A stretch of DNA of 64,000 bases from Arthrobacter cupressi (GTDB lineage Bacteria > Actinomycetota > Actinomycetes > Actinomycetales > Micrococcaceae), in assembly GCF_900099975.1 (NCBI RefSeq), contig NZ_FNEI01000001.1:372001-436000 (forward strand), written 5' to 3'. Each line of letters starts with the position of its first letter. The first letter of the stretch is position 1. This document shows, one piece after another, positions 17,559 through 26,818 of this stretch. The notes beneath the pieces were generated by a model. The model was given only the letters and a program-made list of their open reading frames with translations, was not told where the DNA came from and ran no database searches. The position numbers and the translations under genes were made by a program.

Positions 17559-18065
17559 CTACTGGTAGCGGCGGCGGTAGACAGGGTCCAGCGACTCGGG
17601 CGGGACGCCCAGGTACTCGGCGGTGTATTCCACCACCACGTCATGGATCAGGTCCTGGAGTTCGTCCCGTCCACCCGCCGTGTGCTCCACCACGCGCCGG
17701 TACACGGTGATGAGCGGGCCCTCACTGCCGCTGCCGCGGCTGCACGCACCCAAGGGGGCGGCTCCGCCTTCGGCGAGCAATTGCTCAAGGTTGGGCGGGA
17801 TTTCCTCAACGGCAAAGGCGACGCCGTTCAACTGCTGGCCCCACATGTCCTGCAGGCGTTCCGCCGAATCCAGGACCAGATCATCAAAACGTTCGGCCCT
17901 GCTGCGGTACCCGGGAAGGGTGGGAAGCATGACTTCCCCGCGCTGTCCGCGGCCGTGCCGGTTCCGCCGGCGCTGCCTGAAGCTGCGCACCGGAGCCCCG
18001 GAAGTGCTGCCGCCGGTTTCGCCCAGGCTGACCGTGAAGCCCGGACTGTGGTGCTGTGACTGCAT
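17559..18065 (-). CDS. Metallopeptidase-fold family protein with a degenerate zinc motif
   Basis: A 168-residue homologue of the small metallopeptidase (PF06262-like) proteins found next to whiB2 and DUF3499 in actinobacteria (Rv3259 neighbourhood). The N-terminus is basic and variable. The core LPTLPGYRSRAERFDDLVLDSAERL, the AVEEIPP strand, LITVYRRVVEH and a final helix can be aligned. Where active members have HExxH, this protein has H-D-V-V-V-E-Y in DLIHDVVVEYTAEYLGVPPE, so the catalytic Glu and second His are missing. It is therefore likely non-catalytic, a state I believe is shared by this subgroup. It converges on the DUF5719 gene with a 21-bp gap. Confidence 0.7.
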   Translation of the reverse strand: MQSQHHSPGFTVSLGETGGSTSGAPVRSFRQRRRNRHGRGQRGEVMLPTLPGYRSRAERFDDLVLDSAERLQDMWGQQLNGVAFAVEEIPPNLEQLLAEGGAAPLGACSRGSGSEGPLITVYRRVVEHTAGGRDELQDLIHDVVVEYTAEYLGVPPESLDPVYRRRYQ

Positions 18066-18087
18066 ATACAGACTCTAGTCCCCAGCG

Positions 18088-18202
18088 GCTCCCAAATCTC
18101 GCTTCGCTTCGATTCGGGGCCCTCGCCGCTGTGGGCCCACCCATCTGCTCCTAAATCTCGCTTCGCTTCGATTCGGGGCCCTCGCCGCTGTGGGCCCACC
18201 CA
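18088..18202. repeat. Two tandem 56-bp direct repeats in a divergent promoter region
   Basis: 18088-18143 and 18147-18202 are identical except at one base (C93 versus T152) with a 59-bp period. Each contains AAATCTCGCTTCGCTTCGAT and a GTGGGCCCAC palindrome. A related, more diverged inverse copy is seen at 28289-28320. The array fills most of the 206-bp gap between the divergent metallopeptidase-fold and DUF3499 genes. Confidence 0.9.
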
Positions 18203-18271
18203 GCGCGACATAATCCGCGCTGGGCGGCCAATGCGCCGCCTGCCGCCCTGCACCCGCTAATCTGGGATGTT

Positions 18272-18646
18272 GTGGGTGCTATTCGCCAATGTTCCAGGTC
18301 AGCCTGCCGCCAGTCCGCGGTGGCCACGTTGACGTACGTTTACGCCGAATCGACGGCCGTGCTGGGGCCGCTGGCGATGTACGCCGAACCGCACTCCTAC
18401 GACCTCTGCACCCAGCATGCAGACTCCCTGACTGTGCCGCGCGGCTGGGAGGTCCTTCGCCTGGCGATGCCCTCCACCCCGCCGGAACCCGGCCCCGATG
18501 ACCTGCTCGCCCTGGCCAACGCCGTCCGCGAAGCCGCCGCGGCTCCTGACGCTCCGGGACAGCGCACCTCCCGGCCCGCCGTCGAACCCCCGCTTGTGGA
18601 GGGGGCACGCCGGGGCCACCTGCGCATCCTGCGCGAGCCTTCCTGA
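18272..18646 (+). CDS. DUF3499 family protein
   Basis: Small (124-residue) actinobacterial protein of unknown function. It has the family signature almost intact: RQCSRSACRQSAVATLTYVYAESTAVLGPLA, EPHSYDLCTQHADSLTVPRGWEVLR. Cys8, Cys13, Cys47 and His50 (C-x4-C and C-x2-H) could bind zinc. The C-terminal half is disordered and Pro/Ala-rich. The start is GTG at 18272 after a weak GGGATG. It is the first gene of a run leading to trm112-like and sahH. Confidence 0.85.
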   Translation: MGAIRQCSRSACRQSAVATLTYVYAESTAVLGPLAMYAEPHSYDLCTQHADSLTVPRGWEVLRLAMPSTPPEPGPDDLLALANAVREAAAAPDAPGQRTSRPAVEPPLVEGARRGHLRILREPS

Positions 18647-18752
18647 GGCGTAAACACAATCGTTCCAGCTGTTGCCGGGCTGTACGCTGGAAGCTGCATA
18701 TCCGGTCCGCCACCGGCACCCGTGCGACGGTGCCATCCAGGGAGCTACAACC

Positions 18753-18977
18753 ATGCCAAAGGTCAGTCCTGAACTGTTGTCCATTCTGCGTTGCCCGGTC
18801 ACCGGTTCAGCGCTGGTCCAGGAAGGCGAGGAACTGGTAGCTGCCGAGGCCGACGCCACGGGCAACAAGCCCCGCTACGCCATCCAGGACGGGATCCCCC
18901 TGCTGCTGCCGCCGGAACTGCTGGCCGCGGCAGACGCCGCTCCGTCCGGCCAGCACGACGGCCCCGCCAAAGCCTGA
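18753..18977 (+). CDS. Trm112 family protein
   Basis: A 74-residue protein with the Trm112 core: [18 protein letters not shown] at the N-terminus and the conserved [15 protein letters not shown] strand pair at the C-terminus. Bacterial Trm112 proteins act as small partners or activators of methyltransferases, though many lack the full zinc site; only one Cys is present here. ATG at 18753 has GGGAG 9 nt upstream. It lies between DUF3499 and sahH; in many relatives a phosphomannomutase gene occupies this interval, but none fits in the 106-bp gap. Confidence 0.85.
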   Translation: MPKVSPELLSILRCPVTGSALVQEGEELVAAEADATGNKPRYAIQDGIPLLLPPELLAAADAAPSGQHDGPAKA

Positions 18978-19026
18978 CCCGCCCGCACCTGTTCCAGACG
19001 TACACCGGTTTTATCTAAGGACACCC

Positions 19027-20505
<1,479 letters not shown>

Positions 20506-20518
20506 CGGCCAGTTTGCG

Positions 20519-20545
20519 GCGCGGGTTGTCACATGCAGCCCGCGC
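20519..20545 (+). terminator. Hairpin terminator after sahH
   Basis: A 10-bp GC-rich stem (GCGCGGGTTG with its complement, one G-U pair) and a 7-nt loop begin 14 bp after the sahH stop. No strong T-tract follows. Confidence 0.6.
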
Positions 20546-20641
20546 CGCGCCGTTTGCCGCCCCGGCGCGGCTAGAATTGACTGGTTACTTTGACAGGCCC
20601 GTTTCGATGCCGGCCTGCACGTGGGGATGTGGAGACGGAAC

Positions 20642-21874
20642 ATGGGGAACAGGGCGAAACGCCGTACCGGAAAGATCCTGGTTGTGGCCGGAATCTGCGC
20701 AGCGGTCGCAGTCGGCGGAATCGGGGTCGCAACGGCGCCTTCATGGCTGGACCGCGCCCCGGAGTCTGAGGCGGGATCACCGCAACGCAGCGAAGTGGGG
20801 CTCGCCTCCGCCGTCGTCAAGGCAGTGGAACTGGGCATCACGCCCCTGGACGGTGCACGTGAAGTGAACCCCGCCGTCGGGCCGACCGTAAAGGCCGTCA
20901 ACGGCACCCTGAAGGACGTCGTCCTGGCCCCGGCCGACGGTGGCACTGCCGTGAAGGGCAGCGTCAGCGCCGACGGCAGCACCTGGAGCACCCTGGAACC
21001 GCTGAAGTTCAACACGAAGTACAGCTACTCCTTCACCGTGGTGGACGGCGCCGGGCGGGAAACCAAGAAGACCCAGAGCTTCACCACGGTCTCCACACCC
21101 AACGAAGCCGACGCCTCGGTCTACCCCTTGGACGGATCGGTCATGGGCTCCGGCCAGCCGATCGAGATCAACTTCAGCGAGCCGGTCCTGAACAAGGCGG
21201 CGATGGAGAAGACCGTGAAGATCTCGGTCTCCTCCAAGCAGAAGGTCGCCTGGCGCTGGTACTCCGACCAGAAGGTCCGCATCCGCCCCGAAAAGTTCTG
21301 GGCGTCCGGCACCAAGGTCACCGTGGACCTGCCGCTTTTCGGCAAGGAATTCGGCAACGGCATGATCGGCAACTCCAACGTCAAGGTGTCCTTCACCACC
21401 GGGCCCCAGCGCGTGGCCGTGGTCGACGACCTCACCAAGACCATGAAGGTGTACTTCGACGGCGTCCTGGTCCGCACGGCTCCTGTGACGCTTGGCAGCC
21501 CGGACTGGCTCTCACCCACCGGCTACGCGGTGATCATGGAACAGCAGCGGTACTCGAAGTTCAACGCCGGCAGCATCGGCCTCAAACCGGGCGACAAGGG
21601 CTACTACCCGCCGCTGACCGTTGAACATGCCAACCGCCTCACCAACTCGGGCGTCTATGTGCACCAGGCACTGCCCTCCGCCTACGGGGCCGTGGGTGTG
21701 GCGAACGTGTCCCACGGCTGCGTAGGTCTGCTTCCGGCGGACGCCGCCTGGTTCTTCAACAACATGAAAACCGGCGACCTCGTCCAGGTGCTCAACACCG
21801 GGGCGCCCGCGGTGGAGCCGCTGGAGGGCTTCGGCGACTGGAACATCCCCTGGGCCTCCTACGCCCACCGCTGA
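20642..21874 (+). CDS. L,D-transpeptidase with Ig-like domain (Ldt/YkuD)
   Basis: Periplasm-facing enzyme that makes 3-3 peptidoglycan cross-links or attaches proteins to stems. The 410-residue protein has an N-terminal membrane anchor or lipid-free signal (about residues 10-32), two Ig-like beta domains (about 45-270, with VYPLDGSVMGSGQPIEINFSE typical of the second) and a YkuD catalytic domain ending in Ser357-His358-Gly359-Cys360, the nucleophile motif, plus the upstream VHQAL histidine. ATG at 20642 was preferred because GGAG lies 7 nt upstream; GTG at 20621 is in frame. A -10-like TAGAAT at 20572-20577 may be its promoter. It converges on the RDD gene with a 4-bp gap. Confidence 0.92.
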   Translation: MGNRAKRRTGKILVVAGICAAVAVGGIGVATAPSWLDRAPESEAGSPQRSEVGLASAVVKAVELGITPLDGAREVNPAVGPTVKAVNGTLKDVVLAPADGGTAVKGSVSADGSTWSTLEPLKFNTKYSYSFTVVDGAGRETKKTQSFTTVSTPNEADASVYPLDGSVMGSGQPIEINFSEPVLNKAAMEKTVKISVSSKQKVAWRWYSDQKVRIRPEKFWASGTKVTVDLPLFGKEFGNGMIGNSNVKVSFTTGPQRVAVVDDLTKTMKVYFDGVLVRTAPVTLGSPDWLSPTGYAVIMEQQRYSKFNAGSIGLKPGDKGYYPPLTVEHANRLTNSGVYVHQALPSAYGAVGVANVSHGCVGLLPADAAWFFNNMKTGDLVQVLNTGAPAVEPLEGFGDWNIPWASYAHR

Positions 21875-21878
21875 ACCG

Positions 21879-22679
21879 TCAGCCGCTGAACGGCACCCGG
21901 CCGAGGCGCTCCCCGACGCGCCGGCTGCGTTCCTCGGCGCGCGTCAGCCGCCGGAATTCGCGGTCCCGCCGCTCGCCGAGCACCGCCCACAGGTAGTCTT
22001 CCGGGAGGGTTCCCGGGGGCGGCGGCGGGGCCACATGCGCGGACATTTCCGCCGCCAGGGACAGGGCCATGTTGATGCGCGACGCCGGAGCCATCCTGGG
22101 TGCCTGCTGCACGAACTGGTTCGCCCGGCGGGCTGTCCCGTCCGGGATCCGGCCGATGTCGGCGAGGGCCGCCCAGCCCTGCAGATACGGAGGTGCGAAG
22201 GGGAAAACCTTCACTTCCTGCTGGACGCGCTGGCGCAGCGAGTACGTGCCGGCCACGATGTCGCCGAGCCTTTTCGACTTGTCGTTGAACAGGGCCACCG
22301 CCACGGCCAGGCCGCCGAAAGTCAGGAAAATTTCGAGGAACCCGATCAGCCCCCGGATCAGGGCGTGCCGGAAGCGGATGGACCCGCCGTCGTCGCGCAC
22401 GATCCGCAGGCCCGCCGCGAACTTGCCGACGGAGCGGCCGCGGCTCAGGGTCTCGACGGCCACGGGGACCACCACCAGGCACAGCACCACGCTGCTGAGC
22501 ATGACGGCCCGGGCGGCGGCGTCGTCGAGGTCCGGGAGCAGGCCGGTGACGAGCAGCATCATGAAGAACAGCAGCACGAAATACACCAGCAGGTCCAATG
22601 CCAGGCCGAGGGCCCGGGCGGCGAGCGATGCAGGCCGGAGTTCAAGGACCACTGCCTCGCCGGTAATGATTGAACTCAC
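21879..22679 (-). CDS. RDD family membrane protein
   Basis: Polytopic membrane protein of unknown function. The RDD domain spans about residues 8-150: LRPASLAARALGLALDLLVY contains the Arg-Asp residues that name the family, and SRGRSVGKFAAGLRIV is the usual second signature. There are three or four membrane spans and a long hydrophilic C-terminal tail with PPPPPG and an Arg-rich end. GTG at 22679 (product SSIITGEAVVLEL) has GGGGG 5 nt upstream; TTG at 22691 is a poorer choice. It is divergent from the SpoIIM-like gene; the two genes are neighbours in many actinobacteria. Confidence 0.87.
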   Translation of the reverse strand: MSSIITGEAVVLELRPASLAARALGLALDLLVYFVLLFFMMLLVTGLLPDLDDAAARAVMLSSVVLCLVVVPVAVETLSRGRSVGKFAAGLRIVRDDGGSIRFRHALIRGLIGFLEIFLTFGGLAVAVALFNDKSKRLGDIVAGTYSLRQRVQQEVKVFPFAPPYLQGWAALADIGRIPDGTARRANQFVQQAPRMAPASRINMALSLAAEMSAHVAPPPPPGTLPEDYLWAVLGERRDREFRRLTRAEERSRRVGERLGRVPFSG

Positions 22680-22753
22680 GGATGCCCCCAACTGTGATGG
22701 ATTGTCCTCAAAGTTTAGGCCTTCCTGGGGGGAGCGGGGGTTAGGGTAGTGCC

Positions 22754-23746
22754 GTGGATATCGACGCCTTCACCGCGGTGCACGCTGCCAAATGGGCGCG
22801 CCTGCATGACCTGGCGCACCAGCGGCGCTTGAGTGGCGACGAGGCCGACGAACTCCTGAAGCTGTACCAGACGGCGTCCTCGCACCTCTCGCTGATCCGG
22901 TCCGTGGCGCCGGAAGGGGCGCTGTCCGCGTCCTTGTCCGCGGCGCTCGCGCAGGCACGGACCCGCTTCACCGGGGCACGCTCGAACTTCATGGAGGACC
23001 TGGCTGTATTCTTCGTGGTGTCCCTGCCGGCCGCGTTCTACCGGCTCCGGTGGATGACTTTGTGGTGCGGGGTCTTCTTCTGCCTCGTCGGCGCCGCCTA
23101 CGCACTGTGGATCGGGACCTCGCCCGACGCCCTGCGCGCCCTGGGCAGCAACTCCAAGGTGCGGCAGTATGTGGACGAGGACTTCATCGACTACTACTCG
23201 GAGAACCCCGCAGCGTCCTTCGCCGGGGCCGTGTGGACCAACAACGCCTGGATAGGGGCGCAGGCCGTCGCCCTGGGCATCACGGGGTTCTGGGTGCCCA
23301 TGATGCTGGTGGCCAACGCCCAGGGCGTCGGCATCGCCGCCGGGGTTTTCGCCGCCACCGGCAAGCTGGACGTATTCTTCAGCTACATCCTCCCGCACGG
23401 ACTCATGGAGCTTACGGCGGTCTTCATTGCCTCGGCCGCGGGGCTGAAGATCTTCTGGGCCATGGTCTCGCCGGGTCCGCGGCGGCGCATCCAGGCCGTT
23501 GCCGACGAAGGCCGTTCGTTGATCACCGTGGCCCTGGGGCTGGTGCTGGTGCTCTTCATCTCGGGGCTCGTAGAAGCCTTCGTGACGCCCAGTCCGCTGC
23601 CGGTGTGGGGCAAATTGGTGATCGGCGGTCTGGTCCTTGCCGCCTACTGGGTGTACACGCTGGTGCTGGGCGGCCGGGCTGTCCGCGCTGGAGCGACCGG
23701 CGACCTGGGCAGCAACGACGCCGGGTACCGGGCGTTCGCGGCCTGA
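22754..23746 (+). CDS. Stage II sporulation protein M-like (SpoIIM family) membrane protein
   Basis: A 330-residue protein with an N-terminal helical cytoplasmic region of about 95 residues (LSGDEADELLKLYQTASSHLSLIR) and five or six membrane spans from about 100 onward. The family features ENPAASFAGAVWTNNAWIGAQAVALG and LPHGLMELTAVFIASAAGL are present. Members occur in non-sporulating actinobacteria beside RDD, DUF58 and MoxR genes; the role is unknown, perhaps in envelope remodelling as in spore engulfment. It starts at GTG 22754 without a clear Shine-Dalgarno sequence. Here the MoxR-DUF58-TgpA genes usually found near it are about 8 kb away. Confidence 0.88.
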   Translation: MDIDAFTAVHAAKWARLHDLAHQRRLSGDEADELLKLYQTASSHLSLIRSVAPEGALSASLSAALAQARTRFTGARSNFMEDLAVFFVVSLPAAFYRLRWMTLWCGVFFCLVGAAYALWIGTSPDALRALGSNSKVRQYVDEDFIDYYSENPAASFAGAVWTNNAWIGAQAVALGITGFWVPMMLVANAQGVGIAAGVFAATGKLDVFFSYILPHGLMELTAVFIASAAGLKIFWAMVSPGPRRRIQAVADEGRSLITVALGLVLVLFISGLVEAFVTPSPLPVWGKLVIGGLVLAAYWVYTLVLGGRAVRAGATGDLGSNDAGYRAFAA

Positions 23747-23881
23747 CGGACGCTCCGGATTCCGGCGCTCGCCGGGGTGGCACGTCGCCCGGCACAAGGG
23801 CTGACGGTAGGCTCGAATACAGAGAATATTGCCGGTGACCTGTTTTACACCGGCATGCGAACCGAACGGAAGCGAAGCGAC

Positions 23882-25090
23882 GTGAGTGACAAAACCCCGA
23901 ACCCCAGTGAGCCGGACGTGGAAATCGACGACGACGGCGAGCCGGCTTTCGAGTGGATGAAACCTGCCGCCAAGGCTGAGTCCCGGCAGGCGCCGTCCGC
24001 TTCGCCCGCCGCCACTGCGGATTCCGCTACGCCCGCCAAACCTGCCGGAGCCGGTTCCGCGCCCGCCAAGGCGGCCGAACCCGCCAAGACTGCTGTGGCA
24101 GGCAAGTCTGCTGAACCAGGCAAGTCTGCTGAGCCAGGCAAGTCTGCTGAACCAGGCAAGGGCCCGGTGAAGCAGCCCGAAAGCCGGGCTGACCGCAAGG
24201 CCGCCGAGGCTGCCGGCGCCGCACCCGAACCGGCGCTTTTCGCAGAGCCGCTTCCGACGTCGGCCCTTCAGGTCCGGCCGCCGGAAGCGGAAGTGGAACG
24301 CCGCAACGCCGAGCGCGAGCTGGCAGCCAACGCCAAGCCCGTGGCCCCCCGTGTTTTCCAGGTGCTCCTGGGCGTGTTCTACCCGGTGGTGCTGCTGGTC
24401 CTGGCCATCCGGGCCGTCACCAGCCCGCTGTTCCTCTGGGTGGAATACAACCGTCCGGGCTTCCCGGGCGACGGGTACGGGTTCAGCACCGATGACCGGA
24501 TGAGCTATGGCTCCTACGCCGTGGACTACCTCAGCAACTGGGCAGGCCCGCGGTACCTCGGCGACTTGGTCCACGAGGACGGCACGAAGTTGTTCAAGGA
24601 CAGCGAAGTGGCGCACATGGCCGATGTAAAGCTCGTGATGCTTGCGTCGTTCGGCGCGGCCGCGCTGATGGTCGTCATCGGCATCATCGCGATGCTGTAC
24701 CTGCGCAAGCGCAGCACCGGCGGCATTCGCCGCGGCCTCTTTGCCGGGTCCATTGCCACGCTGGTGGTGATCCTGGCCCTGGGCACGCTCGGGGTCCTCG
24801 GCTGGCAGCAGTTCTTCACCGAGTTCCACCGGATCTTCTTCGCCAGCGGGACCTGGACCTTCGCGATGGACGACACGCTCATCCGCTTGTTCCCCGGACA
24901 GTTCTGGATGGATGCCGGCATCGCCATTGCGGCGCTGGTCTTCCTGGCCGCCCTGCTCACCCTGATCCTGACCTGGCCTACGCGCCGCCGCCGCGGCCTG
25001 CCGCCCCGGAACGCGCCCAAGGACACCGGCACCGATGCTGACGAAAGCGGCGCCGCCACGAAGGACCGCGACGCCGGGGCCAAGGCCTAG
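23882..25090 (+). CDS. TIGR01906/DUF1461 family membrane protein with repetitive N-terminus
   Basis: A 402-residue protein. Residues 1-160 are a low-complexity Ala/Pro/Lys/Glu region that includes three tandem GKSAEP units from an 18-bp DNA repeat. Residues about 175-365 form the TIGR01906 membrane domain with four spans: the first followed by an external loop (TSPLFLWVEYNR, GFSTDDRM), the central LRKRSTGGIRRGL cytoplasmic loop, and the hallmark FTEFHRIFFASGTWTF, DTLIRLFPGQFW. Function is unknown. GTG at 23882 follows GGAAG. It converges on pmt with a 6-bp gap. Confidence 0.82.
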   Translation: MSDKTPNPSEPDVEIDDDGEPAFEWMKPAAKAESRQAPSASPAATADSATPAKPAGAGSAPAKAAEPAKTAVAGKSAEPGKSAEPGKSAEPGKGPVKQPESRADRKAAEAAGAAPEPALFAEPLPTSALQVRPPEAEVERRNAERELAANAKPVAPRVFQVLLGVFYPVVLLVLAIRAVTSPLFLWVEYNRPGFPGDGYGFSTDDRMSYGSYAVDYLSNWAGPRYLGDLVHEDGTKLFKDSEVAHMADVKLVMLASFGAAALMVVIGIIAMLYLRKRSTGGIRRGLFAGSIATLVVILALGTLGVLGWQQFFTEFHRIFFASGTWTFAMDDTLIRLFPGQFWMDAGIAIAALVFLAALLTLILTWPTRRRRGLPPRNAPKDTGTDADESGAATKDRDAGAKA

Positions 25091-25096
25091 AAGCCG

Positions 25097-26743
25097 CTAG
25101 ATCCAGGACGGCATCCACATGCGCATCCGCCAGTCCTGGTAGCTGATGGTCTCGGCGGTCCAGACCGGGTAGAAGTACGCGGACACCAGGACCGCCAGGA
25201 CCACGATCAGTGCCACGAGGTAGAGGCCTGACAGGCGCCGCCACTGCGGGTCGCCTGGCCGGCCCAGGATGCGGCCCAGTCCGTACACCAGGGCGAGGAC
25301 GAGGAACGGCTCGAAGGACAGGGCGTAGAAGAAGAACATGGTCCGCTCGGGATACAGGAACCATGGCAGGTACCCTGCGGCGACTCCGGCGAGGATGGCG
25401 CCCGCCCGCCAGTCCCGGCGCCCGGCCCACCAGAACAGCAGCACCGCGAGGGCGATCGTGGCACCCCACCAGATCACCGGGTTGCCCACCGAAAGGATCG
25501 CGGTGGTGCAGGTGGGAAGCTCGCAGCCTGCGGTGCCCAGCTTGGGGGACTCGTAGAAGAAGGACGTGGGCCGGCCCATTACCAGCCAGCTCCATGGACT
25601 AGCCTCATAGGGGTGGTCCGCGCCCAGGCCCTGATGGAACTTGTAGGCCTCAAGGTGGTAGTGCGCCAGGGAACGCAGCGGTGCCGGAATCCAGTCCCAG
25701 CCCGACGCCGGCTGCTTCTCCGCCCACCCGCGGAAATAGGCGTCCTTGGAGAGGAACCAGCCAGTCCACGTTGACAGGTACACGGCGGCCGCCACCGGGA
25801 TCATGCTGAAGAACGCCGGCACGCCGTCCTTGAGCACCGCGGCGCTGGCCCAGCTCCGGATGCCGGCGATCCGCCGCGCATTCATGTCCCACAGGACGGT
25901 CAGCAGGCCGAACACGGCAACGAAGGCCAGAGCCGACCATTTCACGCCCACGGCCAGGCCAAGGCACACGCCGGCAACGAGACGCCACCACCGCAGGCCA
26001 AGGAACGGCCCGGCCACCAAGGTCCTGGCCGGAGGCCGGCCGTCCCCAAAGGCTGTGGCAAGGCGCGCGGCAAGGCGGCGCCGGCCGTCGTCCCGGTCCA
26101 TCAGCAGTGCGCCGAAAGCCGCGAGGACCCAGAACATCAGGAAAACGTCCAGGATGGCCGTGCGCGACATGACCAGGTGGTGGCCGTCGACGGCGAGCAG
26201 CAGCCCGGCCACCCCGCCCAGCACGTGCGAACGGAACAACTTCAGGGCGATCAGCGAAACCAGGAAGACGGACAGGGTCCCCGTCAGTGCCGCCGCGAAG
26301 CGCCACCCAAACGGATTGTCCGGGCCGAAGAGACCCATGCCCCAGGCAATCATCCACTTGCCGAACGGCGGATGCACCACGTACTCCGGGGTGTCCAGGG
26401 GCAACACCGGGTTCCCGGCCTTGAAGGAATCGTTGGCCTTCTGCGGCCAGTTCCTTTCGTAGCCGCTCAGCAGGTACGAGTACGCGTCCTTGACGTAGTA
26501 GGTCTCGTCGAACACCAGGCTATGCGGGGTGTCCAGCCGGACAAAGCGCAGGATCCCGGCGATCACCGCGGTGACCGTGGGAATCAGCCAGAACCACAGA
26601 CGCAACGACGGCGGATAGTCCCGCCAGCTCTGGATCCCCCCGATCAGCCGCTCCCGGAGAGCCGGGGCGGTGAAGGCTCCCGCGGGCCGCACCAGCCAAG
26701 CAGGGGAGGCGGGGCGCACGGCGATCTCGGTCACCTGCCCCAT
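25097..26743 (-). CDS. pmt: Dolichyl-phosphate-mannose-protein mannosyltransferase
   Basis: GT39 integral-membrane enzyme that O-mannosylates secreted proteins using polyprenyl-phosphomannose. The 548-residue protein shows about ten membrane spans and the catalytic loop with FDETYYVKDAYSYLL (the acidic pair near the first span). It also has the EYVVHPPFGKW motif and RTAILDVFLMFWVLA. A C-terminal catalytic-loop segment ends in SYQDWRMRMWMPSWI, as in actinobacterial Pmt. ATG at 26743 (MGQVTEIAVRP) is chosen; the open frame reaches 27538 but overlaps the M16-like gene. ManA upstream in this window supplies the mannose pathway. In M. tuberculosis, pmt and rsmI are direct divergent neighbours; here another gene separates them. 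Confidence 0.92.
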   Translation of the reverse strand: MGQVTEIAVRPASPAWLVRPAGAFTAPALRERLIGGIQSWRDYPPSLRLWFWLIPTVTAVIAGILRFVRLDTPHSLVFDETYYVKDAYSYLLSGYERNWPQKANDSFKAGNPVLPLDTPEYVVHPPFGKWMIAWGMGLFGPDNPFGWRFAAALTGTLSVFLVSLIALKLFRSHVLGGVAGLLLAVDGHHLVMSRTAILDVFLMFWVLAAFGALLMDRDDGRRRLAARLATAFGDGRPPARTLVAGPFLGLRWWRLVAGVCLGLAVGVKWSALAFVAVFGLLTVLWDMNARRIAGIRSWASAAVLKDGVPAFFSMIPVAAAVYLSTWTGWFLSKDAYFRGWAEKQPASGWDWIPAPLRSLAHYHLEAYKFHQGLGADHPYEASPWSWLVMGRPTSFFYESPKLGTAGCELPTCTTAILSVGNPVIWWGATIALAVLLFWWAGRRDWRAGAILAGVAAGYLPWFLYPERTMFFFYALSFEPFLVLALVYGLGRILGRPGDPQWRRLSGLYLVALIVVLAVLVSAYFYPVWTAETISYQDWRMRMWMPSWI

Positions 26744-26818
26744 GCTACCGCCGCGGGCTGTGGGCGCAGGCCGCGGGCTTGGCCCGGGAGCCGGGAGTTT
26801 TCTGGGAGACTGTCCGCC

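Noticed and set aside
18978..19026. SAH riboswitch before sahH
   Set aside because: The gap is 49 bp and shows no suitable helices.
22715..24829. 704-codon minus-strand frame
   Set aside because: Shadow of the SpoIIM-like and TIGR01906 genes, which have clear family motifs.
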